A DNA stretch of 64,000 nucleotides, from assembly GCF_015832195.1 (NCBI RefSeq), contig NC_052019.1, positions 41,419,016 through 41,483,015 of the forward strand, in the 5' to 3' direction. A model generated the notes under the pieces. That model ran no database searches. It saw only the letters and a program-made list of their open reading frames with translations, and had not been told where the DNA came from. A program made the translations under genes and the position numbers. The stretch is from Motacilla alba alba. Taxonomy: Eukaryota; Chordata; Aves; Passeriformes; Motacillidae. Positions within the stretch are counted from its first letter, which is position 1. The number at the start of each line of letters is the position of its first letter. Shown here piece after piece: positions 1 to 11,300 of this stretch.

Positions 1-1485
1 ACAGTATCTCACATTCCTAACTACTCTGCACATCCTCACAACTTAAAGGGACACTGTCAAGTTAATAACCTTACATTCTCTATCACCCATAATTAGATAT
101 ATGAGGTGAGAGAAATAAAATTTACATTAATAAAATATTATTTGTACTTTCTTTGCAGCAACATTTGATATTTTATCTCAAATCAGCAGTATCTGTTATC
201 ACTTCTGGCCACACTGTTTGGCTTAAAAATAGTTTAGTAAAAGGCCAAGTTTTCATAGAGAATTTTACCTTACTAGAATAGATCTTGCAAAAATAATGCT
301 TTTTCTCTCTCTACACACAATTCCTATCACACACATTATATGTATCACCAAACTCATTATAAAACATGGATTTACTGTCAAAAATTAATTGGCTAATTTT
401 TTCTGTTAGGTAGCATTTGTAATAAAGTTTGTTAGGAAGACCTGTGGGGCCTTCAGACCTCAGGCAAAGTCACAGAGAGTTTAGGGTCTTTTGCTTATAT
501 GCACCACAGCCCCAGTTTGGGAGAAGTTCTCCAACTGACCTACTATACCTTTTACATAAACATTTCTGCAACAGTCGTAGAGAAAGGTATTAAGAAAAAA
601 AAAGAAAAAAGAAAACTCAAGGAGTAAGAAAGCCGTTTGGAGAGGTGAGGAAGACAAGATGTTCAATAGAGAGATGAAATGAGGTACCATAGATGAAAGA
701 AAAAAATTTAACCATAAGGAAAAAATTGGAAGATATATCATCATCAATACCATCTATACTTTTTTTTTTGAGGATATACTTTTATATTTTTTGTTGCTTT
801 TTTAGTTTGTTAACTGCTACAAAAGCACCAGAGATACAAAAACATACAGCATAGCTTTCAAAGACAATCAGCATAATCACAGGTATTTTCTTCTCTTTTC
901 TCCATCCACAACTAAATAGTGAAAGGTCTTAATGCTTTAAAGACAAAGTTTCATTTTTATCTAATGGAGAATTCAAATAGATGTATTAGAAATGTAAAAT
1001 AATTCAAAGGAATATGCAAATTTTTGCTACCCTCGGGCATCTGGAGAATTGCCAGCACAATACTCCATGCCACTCTTCAAAACTTACAGAGATTCCCTAA
1101 AAGTGAACAAAAATATTTTAAATTATAGAAAAGCACACATACAGAGTTACACAATTGAGAAGTTGGGAGTCATTAACCTTGTATTTCAACATGTAATGAC
1201 ATTTTGAGAAATATTTGGCTCCAGTGGTTCAAAGTCTTTTGAGGTATTTTTAAAACATTACAAACTTCTGCAAAGAGTTTCGAGCTCCTTAAATATAACC
1301 ATGGCACCATTAGATTGCTGCTCTGAAAACTTCTGCCACATCTCCCTTTCTTGCACTCCCACTGTAAGACACTGATTCTGTGGTTTGGAACCAGCTGTGA
1401 TTCATAAACAGCTGCTACTGCAACACCAGATTCTCCATTTAAAGTCCGAAGATCTTACCTGAATTACCAAGCACAAGCATGTTTC

Positions 1486-1541
1486 TGGCATATCATTTGA
1501 ATTGCTTGGTTAAATAACCAAGCAGGTCAATAATAATGCCA
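1486..1541. other. Extended imperfect hairpin / dyad
   Basis: The core is TGCTTGGTTA (1503-1512) and its exact reverse complement TAACCAAGCA (1515-1524), separated by AA. Working outward, TTGA (1497-1500) can pair with TCAA (1527-1530), and TGGCAT (1486-1491) with ATGCCA (1536-1541), across a symmetric 5x5 internal loop. The arms stay in register over 56 bases. A second TATGCCA lies at 1547-1553. No function is known. It could be a transcription-factor dyad, a short RNA hairpin or a chance structure. Confidence 0.45.
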
Positions 1542-2712
1542 TAAATTATGCCAATAGCTGGGGGGGGTTGTTTATTTTTATATGATGAGGCAGATTTTGG
1601 GACTGAGGAATTATGTCACACTATACCCAATCAGGTCATTAAAATGAAGCCAGGTGGCTGAAGATGAGACCATGACTGAAGCTTTTGAAGGTCTACATCA
1701 TATAAAAATGTCATGGATGATCAGCAAGTACATAAATATCATTGAGGATGGCAACATTTGCTACTTCAGAGAAAAAATTAATATGAGCACATTTAGCTGT
1801 GTATCAAAGCTAATTGCCCACCATCTGAAGAACAGAATTATGTAAGAAAAGAAACAAAGGAAAGGGTTAAAACCAGTGCAAAATTCACGACTATTTCTGA
1901 AAGAAGATAAACAAATGACAACAAAAAGAAGTAGCAGCAATGACAAGTGGGTTGATGTCACATACAGGAAAATTCGAAGATGAATCATAAGATTAGACAG
2001 CTGCAGAGTAAGAAAATATTAGCAGTTTTTCCTAGTCAATGCATTTTGTAGATCATAACTGTACCCCTATTACTGATGCTTTATTCACCTCCTCAGACTT
2101 TAGCAATTATAAAATCCATCACCTCTTGGGACTTTTGGTGTCCCACCTCTCCATTCGTCAGTTTCTCCTAAATATTTTTTTTCTTTCACTAAAGAAATTA
2201 TGTGAGCATCTGAATAAAGTATGACAAGTAAACAAATTTAGAAAGGCACATACTTAATTTGACCTTGGGCAGCCAACTCTTCCCCAAAAAAAACCTCCCT
2301 GTGATTCTGTAAACTCCCCATCAGTAGCTGCTTAGCCATACAAGTGTCTGAACTTTCCAGATCATCTTGTTTTTCACTTCAAATCTTCCCAGAGCCTATT
2401 ATTATGCTTCTAAGAGCACCCCAAGCCAACACAACATTGGCTGGGATGAATAGCTCCAAGACTACCTTCTATTCAAATCCAATCAATTCATATTTATTTT
2501 AATCAAAACATCATTGCTCGCTTATCAAGCTGAACCTGTCAAGAAAGATTCTCTCTCAAAAGAGTTTCTGCATTCTGGTAGGCATATTTCTATAAAGTAC
2601 CTCACTCTAAAGGTTCAGTTACCCATTTGATACTTCTATAAAGTATGTAAGACAGAAAATGGCAGTTTAGATTTTTTTTTCTATCAGAACACCTGCAGAA
2701 TTAGCACCTTTC

Positions 2713-2728
2713 TTTTTTTTTTTTTTTT
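2713..2728. repeat. Poly-T run, 16 bases
   Basis: This is an uninterrupted run of 16 T. No flanking retroelement body is recognised, so it is treated as simple low-complexity sequence. Confidence 0.9.
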
Positions 2729-4306
2729 CCAAAATAAGTAAAAAAATCATGTCCAGTTTTCTCAAAGAAAGTTTTTGGTAGCTATCTTAACTACAGGGAG
2801 ACATTTTTCTCCATCTCTGAATAAGGATTTAACATGGATTTTTTTTCCCCCTTTTTGTTTCCTTTTGGTTAGCTCTAAATGTGAGAAAGAAAACTTAAAA
2901 TTGCTTGGTGCTTTGGCTGCTTCAAATACCACAAGATTTCACTTAGTCTTTCAAAGCCCACACAGGAACCTTTGTTCCACACAGTATTCATAATACTCAT
3001 ACACGATACCAAGGCTTCAAGTCCTGATCTTAACTTCTCAGTATTAGAGCAGAGCCTTATCATGCTTGATCAATCAAATGATTGCCACTGTAGATGCATG
3101 TACTAACTATCCTACATGTAATAATCTGCTTTTGGTTTGCTGTTTGATTGGGGTTTTCTTACACAAGAGATAGGACACCCATTATTCTTTATTTGTTCAC
3201 TTACAAACCAAATTTATGACAGCAAGAAGTAAAATCTAAGTATAGAGAATAGGCTTACACTGGCTCCATAATCACTAAAAAGCTTGGGAGAATGGCATTT
3301 ACTAAAATAATTAATCTTTTCCTTTGGAGCAGACTGATGTGGAACCATTAAGCAACTGGCAAGAAGTAAACTGTCGAGTTTAACATGCCATGCCTCAACT
3401 CTGGCACCTAATCAAGCTGTAAGTTTCAATAATTTATGCTTGGCAAATGTGCATTTCTTTCCTCAAACTGCCTTTGAAATATTGGACATTTCAGACAATG
3501 GCCAAAATTATTTCTTAGGCTGGAAAGAGTAAAACAATCAAGCAGAAGCATAAATGGAGTAGGAAGAAATAAATAAGAAGAAAAGCTCATTGACTTTGGT
3601 TTCTTCTGCAGTGAAATAGGTGGCAGCACTAATGAAATCCTCAAAGCAGAGAAAGAAGGTAAAATGTTTTGGTTTACATACGTGCAAGTAAGTTAACACA
3701 CACTGAAAAATTCCCTTTTCTTTTCATATATTTTCACACATTTTGAAAACAGAAAAATGGTGGCATATTTGGATTGATACATTCACTTTCAAATGCTACT
3801 CAATACAACATCAACAGTATCATAGGACAGGAATTTTCAATGATGTTAAATTTCCCAAAGTTGGTAGCACAGCTAACTTCAGCAGGAGCATAGTTACACC
3901 AACACTTGGTATTTATGAAGGAAAAAGAAAGTATTCCAAACAGGCACACAGGCACTGCAGCAGAATCCAAATTCCTATATTAGCCAATTAGTTATTTTGT
4001 ATAGCCTATAGGAATATTTTACATACTGGGCAAGAAGGCAGCTACAGTCATTGTATGAGGCACAAGAGTTCCTTCAGCTGGTTTCAGGAACCAAAATAGA
4101 ACAGTAAAACTCAAACCCCACTTTTCTTCCAAGCATCTTTCTGATGAGGCCACAGTAGGGTGACAATACTGTCACCATTTTTCCACTGAAACCGAAAAAG
4201 TGTCCCATCTCTTCCAAACTCCAAAATAAAGAGCATGACTAATACAACATGTTACTGTTTTTTGTGAAAGTAGAAGTATTTCTCTTAATTCCTAATTATT
4301 AAGCAC

Positions 4307-4312
4307 ACTTCC
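4307..4312. repeat. Probable left target-site duplication of the minus-strand LTR
   Basis: ACTTCC here matches ACTTCC at 4775-4780 on the other side of the LTR. It is separated from the LTR terminus (4314) by one extra base. Confidence 0.45.
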
Positions 4313-4313
4313 C

Positions 4314-4772
4314 TGTCCAGCCACTCAGGATCCACTCTGACAGTCACCTGAGCTGGAACTGAGGCCACTTCACGGCTACACACCCCACATCCACAGTCAG
4401 ACCACGTTTCCTTACAGTGTCGTTACTATCCCATAGTAGAGTTCCAGACATCCAAATTCCTAAAATAATTTAATCTTGGTTCAATGACTAAATAGCAAAA
4501 CAAGAGCTGGAGTTGGTGCCTCAGAGGAGGGACCCTGAACTCAGGAACTCCTGAGCTTTTATACCCTCACAGTCTGAGTGTGCCAAATTCTGGGGGTCTC
4601 CAGCTTCTGCTGTGTCTCTGAGTGTCCTCTCACTCAGCTGGGCCACAGGTCCTTGTGCCATTTGTTCAAAGGGTCAGTGCCGGGTCACAGCCTCTCGCCT
4701 CAGGCTCTCCTCACCCAGGGCTCAACCTGCAGCTGCACCCTGAGCTACTTGCACTACAGGGATTCCTCAACA
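4314..4772 (-). mobile_element. Solo LTR, ERVK-like avian endogenous retrovirus
   Basis: This is a 459-bp segment that is GC-richer than its surroundings. Read on the minus strand it begins TGTTGAGG and ends GGCTGGACA, giving the TG...CA termini of a retroviral LTR. A TATA box (TATAAAAG on the minus strand, + positions 4556-4563) is followed about 85 bases downstream by an ATTAAA polyadenylation signal (+ 4469-4474), the expected U3-R order. ACTTCC occurs at 4307-4312 and 4775-4780, just outside the termini but offset by one and two bases. It is therefore probably a 6-bp target duplication with small terminal changes; 6 bp is typical of ERVK. No gag, pol or env sequence is adjacent, so this is a solo LTR. 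A short CTCAGGA/TCCTGAG dyad lies just downstream of the TATA box. The family call is from general resemblance. It could instead be another class of avian LTR. Confidence 0.72.
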
Positions 4773-4774
4773 TA

Positions 4775-4780
4775 ACTTCC
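4775..4780. repeat. Probable right target-site duplication of the minus-strand LTR
   Basis: ACTTCC, the same six bases as at 4307-4312. Two extra bases separate it from the LTR terminus at 4772. Confidence 0.45.
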
Positions 4781-5723
4781 TTAGCATCTCTCTCTCAAGA
4801 GTTGAATCAAGTGACAGCAATATTAACTGGCTTTGATTAGACTATCTATGCATTTTTACCTAAGAACTAAGTAATTAAACTTTCAGTGTTTTTTCCTCCC
4901 TCCACAGTCAGATTATATGTTTGATTAAGGCAAAATGAATACACAAGGATTATGTCACAGCTTAACACTAATTTTTCATTATCTGCATTTTGGATAAAAC
5001 ACAGGAAAGATGAATAAGCAAATTTTTGACCAGAAAGCAGGCCACTCTCTACCTTCCCCTTTTCAAAATAAAAAACACATCTAGATAGAATATTTTAACA
5101 AAACAATGCATTCTAGCAAAGCTGTATTTACCTGAAACCATGCATTGGAGGCTCGGATAGATATATCTCAAACATCAAAAACCTAATTTTTTTCTTCTTC
5201 ACAAAGGCAGCAAATATGCTCACAATATATTTTCTGGTAGCTGTCACTTCTTTCAGTCTTTCAGTCACATGGCATGCATTTACAATACAGTCAAGACCAA
5301 GTTAAGACTATTTTCATCTATATTTTGTCTGCAGTGCACCTCAGGGTAAAATATCTACAGTAAGCCTGATTTCCTCTCACTGAATGATACTGAATTCATA
5401 GCACCCCAATAGCATTAATGCATATTTCAATATTATCGTCTACTATTGTCTTACTATAAATATAAACCAGATAAATGTAAAATAGCTACCCTTTGAGATT
5501 AGTTCAATTTCAAGAAAAATCATTACTTCTCAAAGTCAAATTAATATAAAAAAATGTTTCTAGATGATTTCAGTCGTCCCATTCAACCTCAATGATGGTA
5601 TGATTACATAGATAATTTGGGGAACAGAAATTTTCTCCAATAGACAGCCTCACAACTGTGCAGATCAAATATTTATTGTAGAACAGACATATTTTTCTTT
5701 TCTGAAAATGTGCTCAAACAGTT
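4781..5723. other. Unique AT-rich non-coding DNA
   Basis: Nothing recognisable is seen between the minus-strand LTR and the CR1 fragment. Confidence 0.6.
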
Positions 5724-5892
5724 GAATAGGATGCCAGGGAGAGGGTTGAGCCACCACCCCTGGAGGTATTTAAAAGAAATGTAGATGTGGCACTTTGGGA
5801 CATGGTTTGGTGATGGACTTGACAGTGCTGGGTTAGTGTTTGGACTCAGTGATCTTAGAGGTCTTTTCCAACCTAAATGATTCTATTATTCT
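5724..5892 (+). mobile_element. CR1 LINE fragment, 3' end
   Basis: This is a 5'-truncated copy of the 3' end of a Chicken Repeat 1 (CR1) non-LTR retrotransposon. The recognisable blocks, in order, are GCCAGGGAGAGGGTTGAG, then CACCCCTGGAGGTATTTAA, then GATGTGGCAC, then TTTGGACTCAGTGATCTTAG, then GGTCTTTTCCAACCTAAATG. It finishes in the ATTCTATTATTCT microsatellite-like tail typical of CR1. CR1 copies are normally 5'-truncated and lack clear target duplications, as here. This piece lies near the CR1 3' end and carries no intact reverse-transcriptase frame. It is the main indicator of a sauropsid, probably avian, genome. Confidence 0.9.
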
Positions 5893-7867
5893 TTGATGCA
5901 GTGCCTAAGAACAAATGCTAAAACACCATTATCACTATCATTACTGTTCTTTACTTGATTGTTGAAAGGTAGAGTTCACTGCTTTAACTGGCATTGGCAG
6001 AATTAATGGGTTTCAAAACAAATGCTTTAAAATTATGCTTATGGTAAATGAATTTTGTATGATATAGTAGTTTAATATGTTTCTCTTAGTAAAATCTCTT
6101 AGATTTTACCATCTTACTACACAGAGATGAACTGTTCAGCCTGATGGACTGAAAATTCCAAACACCCAAACAAACCTTTTTAAATTTTAGAATGCATTCC
6201 ACATATATTATGTTTAAATACATATATATTTCTATTTACATAGAAAAATTTCTCCCACATTAACAGAAATTTATGGAATATATTTAATGCCTCTATTTTA
6301 AAAGAGTAAAGGAAGATTAAATTTTTTAAATTCTTAATTTTTCTAAATAAAATTGAAAGACAGCCTCTTTTCTGACTGGTAGTTTTGTGATTTTTGAGCT
6401 GTAGTCAACACATGTTACTTTGGCTGTCATTTTATGATTAAAACAGAAATGCTCATTGATTTTTAAAAATGCCAAGAATGTGTTCAAACTCTTGTAAATA
6501 TAGTTATCTTGGATTCTGTGCACCACAAAAGATAAGGCATTATCATTTCTGGGTTAAATTTGAGGCCTTTGAACGTGCAAGCCAGGAAACAACTGGCTTA
6601 CGGGAGGTAACAGTTTGTCTGTACCAATATTTGAGCTTAGACCTGAAAATTTTAGGTGTATGGCAATCAAAATAGCCTGAGCACCAGAAAAAATGAGTTT
6701 CCTACATTTTGTTTTAATCATTCACATGAAGCTGATAGAATAAAAATCTCTGTACCCCTCTAAAAGACAAAAGCTATGAAATGCTGTTCACTGTGTCAGC
6801 AATATTTAATTGTCATGTAAAAACATCTATTGGACAAGAAGTCTGGTCATCTGTCACAATAAATGCACTCAAACACTTTATAATGAGAGTAGATAACATA
6901 AAAAGTCTTTGATTTATAGGAAATTACAACTAATGTCACTAAGAGCAAAAAGTTAAATGAAAAAATAAAAACTAGCAGAGAATTAAGACTTAATTCCTAA
7001 AGGAAACAACACCCCCTTTTATTACACTCTTATATTGCTTTTTGAAGAATGTCATGCCAATGTTTTACCCATGGTTCTACTGCCAAGTTTCAATTAGCTA
7101 CTGTTCTGAGCAAAGCTGGCAAAAAGAATTCTAGACTTAATCTATCACTCTAAATAAGTGAGTAAATTCAACATATGGGCCAACTCACTAGCAAAACTTC
7201 TGTCCCATAACTGTCTATACTGCATGTGTAATTAAATTTGGTATGAAATAAACAAAGTATCAGGGTGTGCCAGATTTAAAACTTTAAATTCCTTCTTTAA
7301 CACTAGATTTTAACAAAATGCCAGTAAGCATTCAAAACAAAATCAGCTTTAATGAACTGCAGCAAAACCTTTTTTAAAAATGAAAAAGTCAGCTAGCAAT
7401 TAGTTTTTAATTGCCTGTCTCCATGTCATCTTAATTAGTAGCAGATTATCATTTTTGGTTTGGCCTATTAGTTTCTCAGCTTGATTGGTTTTGGTTTATA
7501 CTATTTTGGGATAGTTCAGTATTACATTTTTCAGATTGTTTATAATTTAGTTATTTAATTACAGTACATTGCTCCAGCCAGTAGCAATCCCAAGAGAGTT
7601 AATCATCAAACTAGAGTTGTGTACACATTAAAGGTATGCTGTAATTTTTCCTGATACTCAACTGAATATCTAAATCATATTACTTATTATGAGCTTACTG
7701 AAGAGTTCCATTTAATAACATAATCACAATAATTATAAAGTTCTACTAAAGATGAATAAAATAATTATCATTAAACATCTACTTGTTTATGGTTTGTTCA
7801 CATGCTACATACAGTGGAATGGTGAGGCTGCCTTTAAAACAGAAGGTTTATGAGATATATAAAGTAG

Positions 7868-7882
7868 AATAATAATAATAAT
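7868..7882. repeat. (AAT)5 microsatellite
   Basis: Five AAT units in a row, followed by two more A. Confidence 0.85.
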
Positions 7883-8034
7883 AAACAAAACAACTCAAAC
7901 CTACTCTCAAATGGCAAATAGTCATCCAGGGAACAGAAATACAACAGAAAGGGATGTTTGGAATATGATCTATAATATACAGTATACAGTAGGCACAACG
8001 ATTCTGTTCAGCCTCAGAAGGACAGATGCTGTTT

Positions 8035-8048
8035 GTGCATGCATGCAC
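8035..8048. repeat. 14-bp perfect palindrome
   Basis: GTGCATGCATGCAC is identical to its own reverse complement and alternates purine and pyrimidine throughout. No function is assigned. Confidence 0.85.
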
Positions 8049-8311
8049 TGCGCCAGTATGGGAAAGGAAGAGTGTAGCCTCAGAAGGGTTGAAATTTACC
8101 TCTGGCTCTACCCTTTGCAGAAGTCATTCATTGGAACTTTTCATTCACTGTAGCTCTCCCATAAATGCTGAGGGGTTGTATCAAAATTAGGTGACATGGA
8201 CAGAGGAACCAATTTGACTACTTTGGAACTTCCCTTGACAATATCATTTGGGCAGCAAAAGATAATGTGGTAACAGGCTATAGGGTTTTACTGTGAAGCA
8301 AATGCTACAGG

Positions 8312-8335
8312 GAGAGTGCTGAAAGATGCACTCTC
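8312..8335. other. Hairpin with 8-bp perfect arms
   Basis: GAGAGTGC (8312-8319) and GCACTCTC (8328-8335) are exact reverse complements around an 8-base loop. Bases flanking the arms do not extend the stem. No T-run or gene suggests a role. Confidence 0.6.
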
Positions 8336-11300
8336 AAGGGGAATGTAAGGAGCTATCATTCCCACAGAAAGAGCTACTGGAGTTAGTTAGCAGAAGCATA
8401 TTGGTATTTTGATGATGCTGGCATAGCTGAGTACTTTTTTTATTTCCATCCTCCTTTGTTTTCCTTCTAAAGACCTGGGTCAAAGAAGGAATAGGAAATT
8501 CCTGGAATTCAATCTAAATGCCATCAAAACAAAACAATACATTTTTGATGCAGTATAGCTAGTATTTAACATTAGCAAACGAAGTATGTAATGTTTACAT
8601 TCTTTCTCTCTACAGTAGCAAAACAATGTCACAAAGGAGAACACCCTTGATTTCTGTGGCAACTGTTTACCACAGACTGTTTGTTAGGTGGGGTTTAGCC
8701 CACTATAAACAATTATAAGGTTAGATATTAGACTTCACTCACTAAAAACAGCTCTAAAACTCTCTTTACATTGAACCTGGAACAGGATCAGCATTCTGAT
8801 GCATAGGAAGAAAAGCAAGCCTATCTACTCAAATGATGACCTAAATGTACATGTAGATGGGATATATAGGAATGAGAGATCAATTAGTACAAAATGTTCT
8901 GTAGACAGCCTTATTGGCTGAAATGTTTAGTAAAACAGCAGCAAAAACCACCAAGAATTACTGTAAGCAACTAAAACCTGTGTCATTATCTTCATGAATG
9001 GCACTGAAGAGTAATCTTGGCATTCACCAAAAAAGGGAAAGTATATGAAATCTCACCTGCTGGTAGAAAGAAAGAAAAATATCAGCTAGATGTTCTTTAT
9101 GGTTCATAATTACATGCTACTCAAACACCATTGCTATGCAATAAATAGACCCCACAACTGAAACTCTCACCTCTTACAACCAGTAATAGCAATATGCCTC
9201 TGGGAGCTTTTCATAAGAGATTTTTATAAACACTTCTGAGCAACATGATTATTTTTTTATAAACAATGCTGACTTTATTTTAGCTAAGAGACTTAAAAGA
9301 TAAGCAGGTTTCACCACTGCTTGTTTCAAACCACCAGAAACCCCTATTATGTGCTTTTAAGCTTACTTCTTGTTTTGCTGAACTTAGCAAGTGTTACTAC
9401 ATGATTACAAATGGGTGTATGAACAGATAATAGGCTCTGATCCTTTGTACTTGGAAAAGCAGAAATAAGAAACAACCTCCTCCCCAAGCAGCGCACAGTC
9501 TAAGCCTAAGATGAGACTAAAGATAGACTGGAAACTATGAAAGGCATTTTCAGCAATGCCAAGTAAAAAAAATATGAAATAAAGAGTCCTCCAATTATAT
9601 GTCCACTATTAAATTCACTTAAGACATTCCTCACTGCTCCTTACAGTACTGGTTTCCATGGGTACCTGGGATGAATTGAATGTAACCCATTCCCCATTTT
9701 TTTCACTGCTTTTAAGGTGTGGGCTGGGTTAGGTACAACTAGCTTACTATGGAGGACAGGAAATGTAAAGTGCCACTCCTCCCTATGCTTCTCCAAATGA
9801 AGGGTCTGGTTAAGGTGGATAATAACCACTGAAAAACTTCTCTTTGAGCTAGGGCTTCTGTTTTTCCCACACACAGACAACTAAATTTCTCAAGTATTTG
9901 GGGATTTCTGAAGCTGAAAAGCACTAAAAGTATCAGGTCTTAGAGTCCTCACTTAGTCACAAATGCAATACTGCGATAGATTTAAAAGCAAATAACAAAG
10001 ACAACAATACATTTCACAATAAGTGAAATTTTTATAGATATCAGCACAGGAAAAAATAAAAATGGTATATAGATAATGATTCATAGAATTGAATCAAATT
10101 TTTTCACTGGTGAAAATACCTGTAGATTTTGCTTTATCTTGGTATTGTATGCAAGATCTCACACTGTTTGGATCATGAAAGAAGTGATTAAACCCAAGCC
10201 CTTTGTTTGACTACCTTCTCCCACTCCCCATAAGAATGCTTCTCTGTCCAGGCTTAATAAGCAGGATATTTGTAATAACAGAAGGAAGATTTTAGTTACT
10301 GACACACTGGATCCAAAATAAGTACAAATTTATAAATGTCCCACAAAAACCTGGAACCAACAGTGAGTGGGACTGGACCCAGCTACGAGGTGAACCAAAA
10401 CCACAGTAGAATATCCACGGTCCTATTTTGCTTTCCTATGAAATCATGAACAAAGACTAATGCTGAAACAAATAGACTAATGAGGAAAGAGGGAATGAGA
10501 CTTCGATCCGCAGTAACTGAATAGGAGACATTCTGGCAGCAGCTTCCCTTCAAAGGGCTTCAGCTCAACATCTTCCTCTGGTTTCAGCTGAAAAAGCAAT
10601 TATACACTGAAGGCTATAGAAGAACAGACTTGCTTTTAAGGTATCGGAAATGTTTTGACATGGGTTCTAAACAAAACATGTACAACACATACAAAGCCAT
10701 GGAAAAAACCTGCTTGGTTTAATGTTTCATTACAAACTGGGAACACAGCCCACATTAACTGAAAGGTTCACATAGCTTTTGTATGAACTTGGGCCAAGAT
10801 ATGTTATGGTTTCACATCAAAACCTGTCAGAAATTTGTGGGTTTTGCATGGTTGCATTGTGAAATTGGGTGAAACCAGTATTTTACTTGGAGTTCTGGGA
10901 TCCAGCAGAATCCAAACACAAATCAAAATTCAATGAATGTAAAGGCAAGTAGATTAAAGTCTTCTAAAAAATTTATAAACCCAACATGTTTCACACAGCT
11001 ATGAATGGAACCTCTTTTTCAGATCATCCAACACTGATCAAATTTCAAGGAGAGAGTTCAGAAGTCTTGCAGTCTTTGAAAAACCTGTATTCATTAAGCT
11101 CTGAAACAGTTCCGTTGAAACTGGTTTAAGTACATCTTGTGCATAACACTACTGAAGCTGCAATGTTACTTTCAAAGACTTTTCTTAAATTGCTTGGGAA
11201 AGAATTTAAGTTATATAATGTAACTATATTTTACATGTAATTGAGTATATTTGTTAACACATCCACACACAACACATCTGCCCCCAAACACAACAAAAGT

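Larger units (their letters stand above)
1..4306. other. Unique AT-rich non-coding DNA
   Basis: I see no gene or recognisable mobile element here. The stretch holds a purine-rich patch (about 580-720), an 8-base G run (1560-1567), a 16-base T run (2713-2728) and the dyad at 1486-1541 listed separately. All open frames are short, with no recognisable protein motif. Confidence 0.6.
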
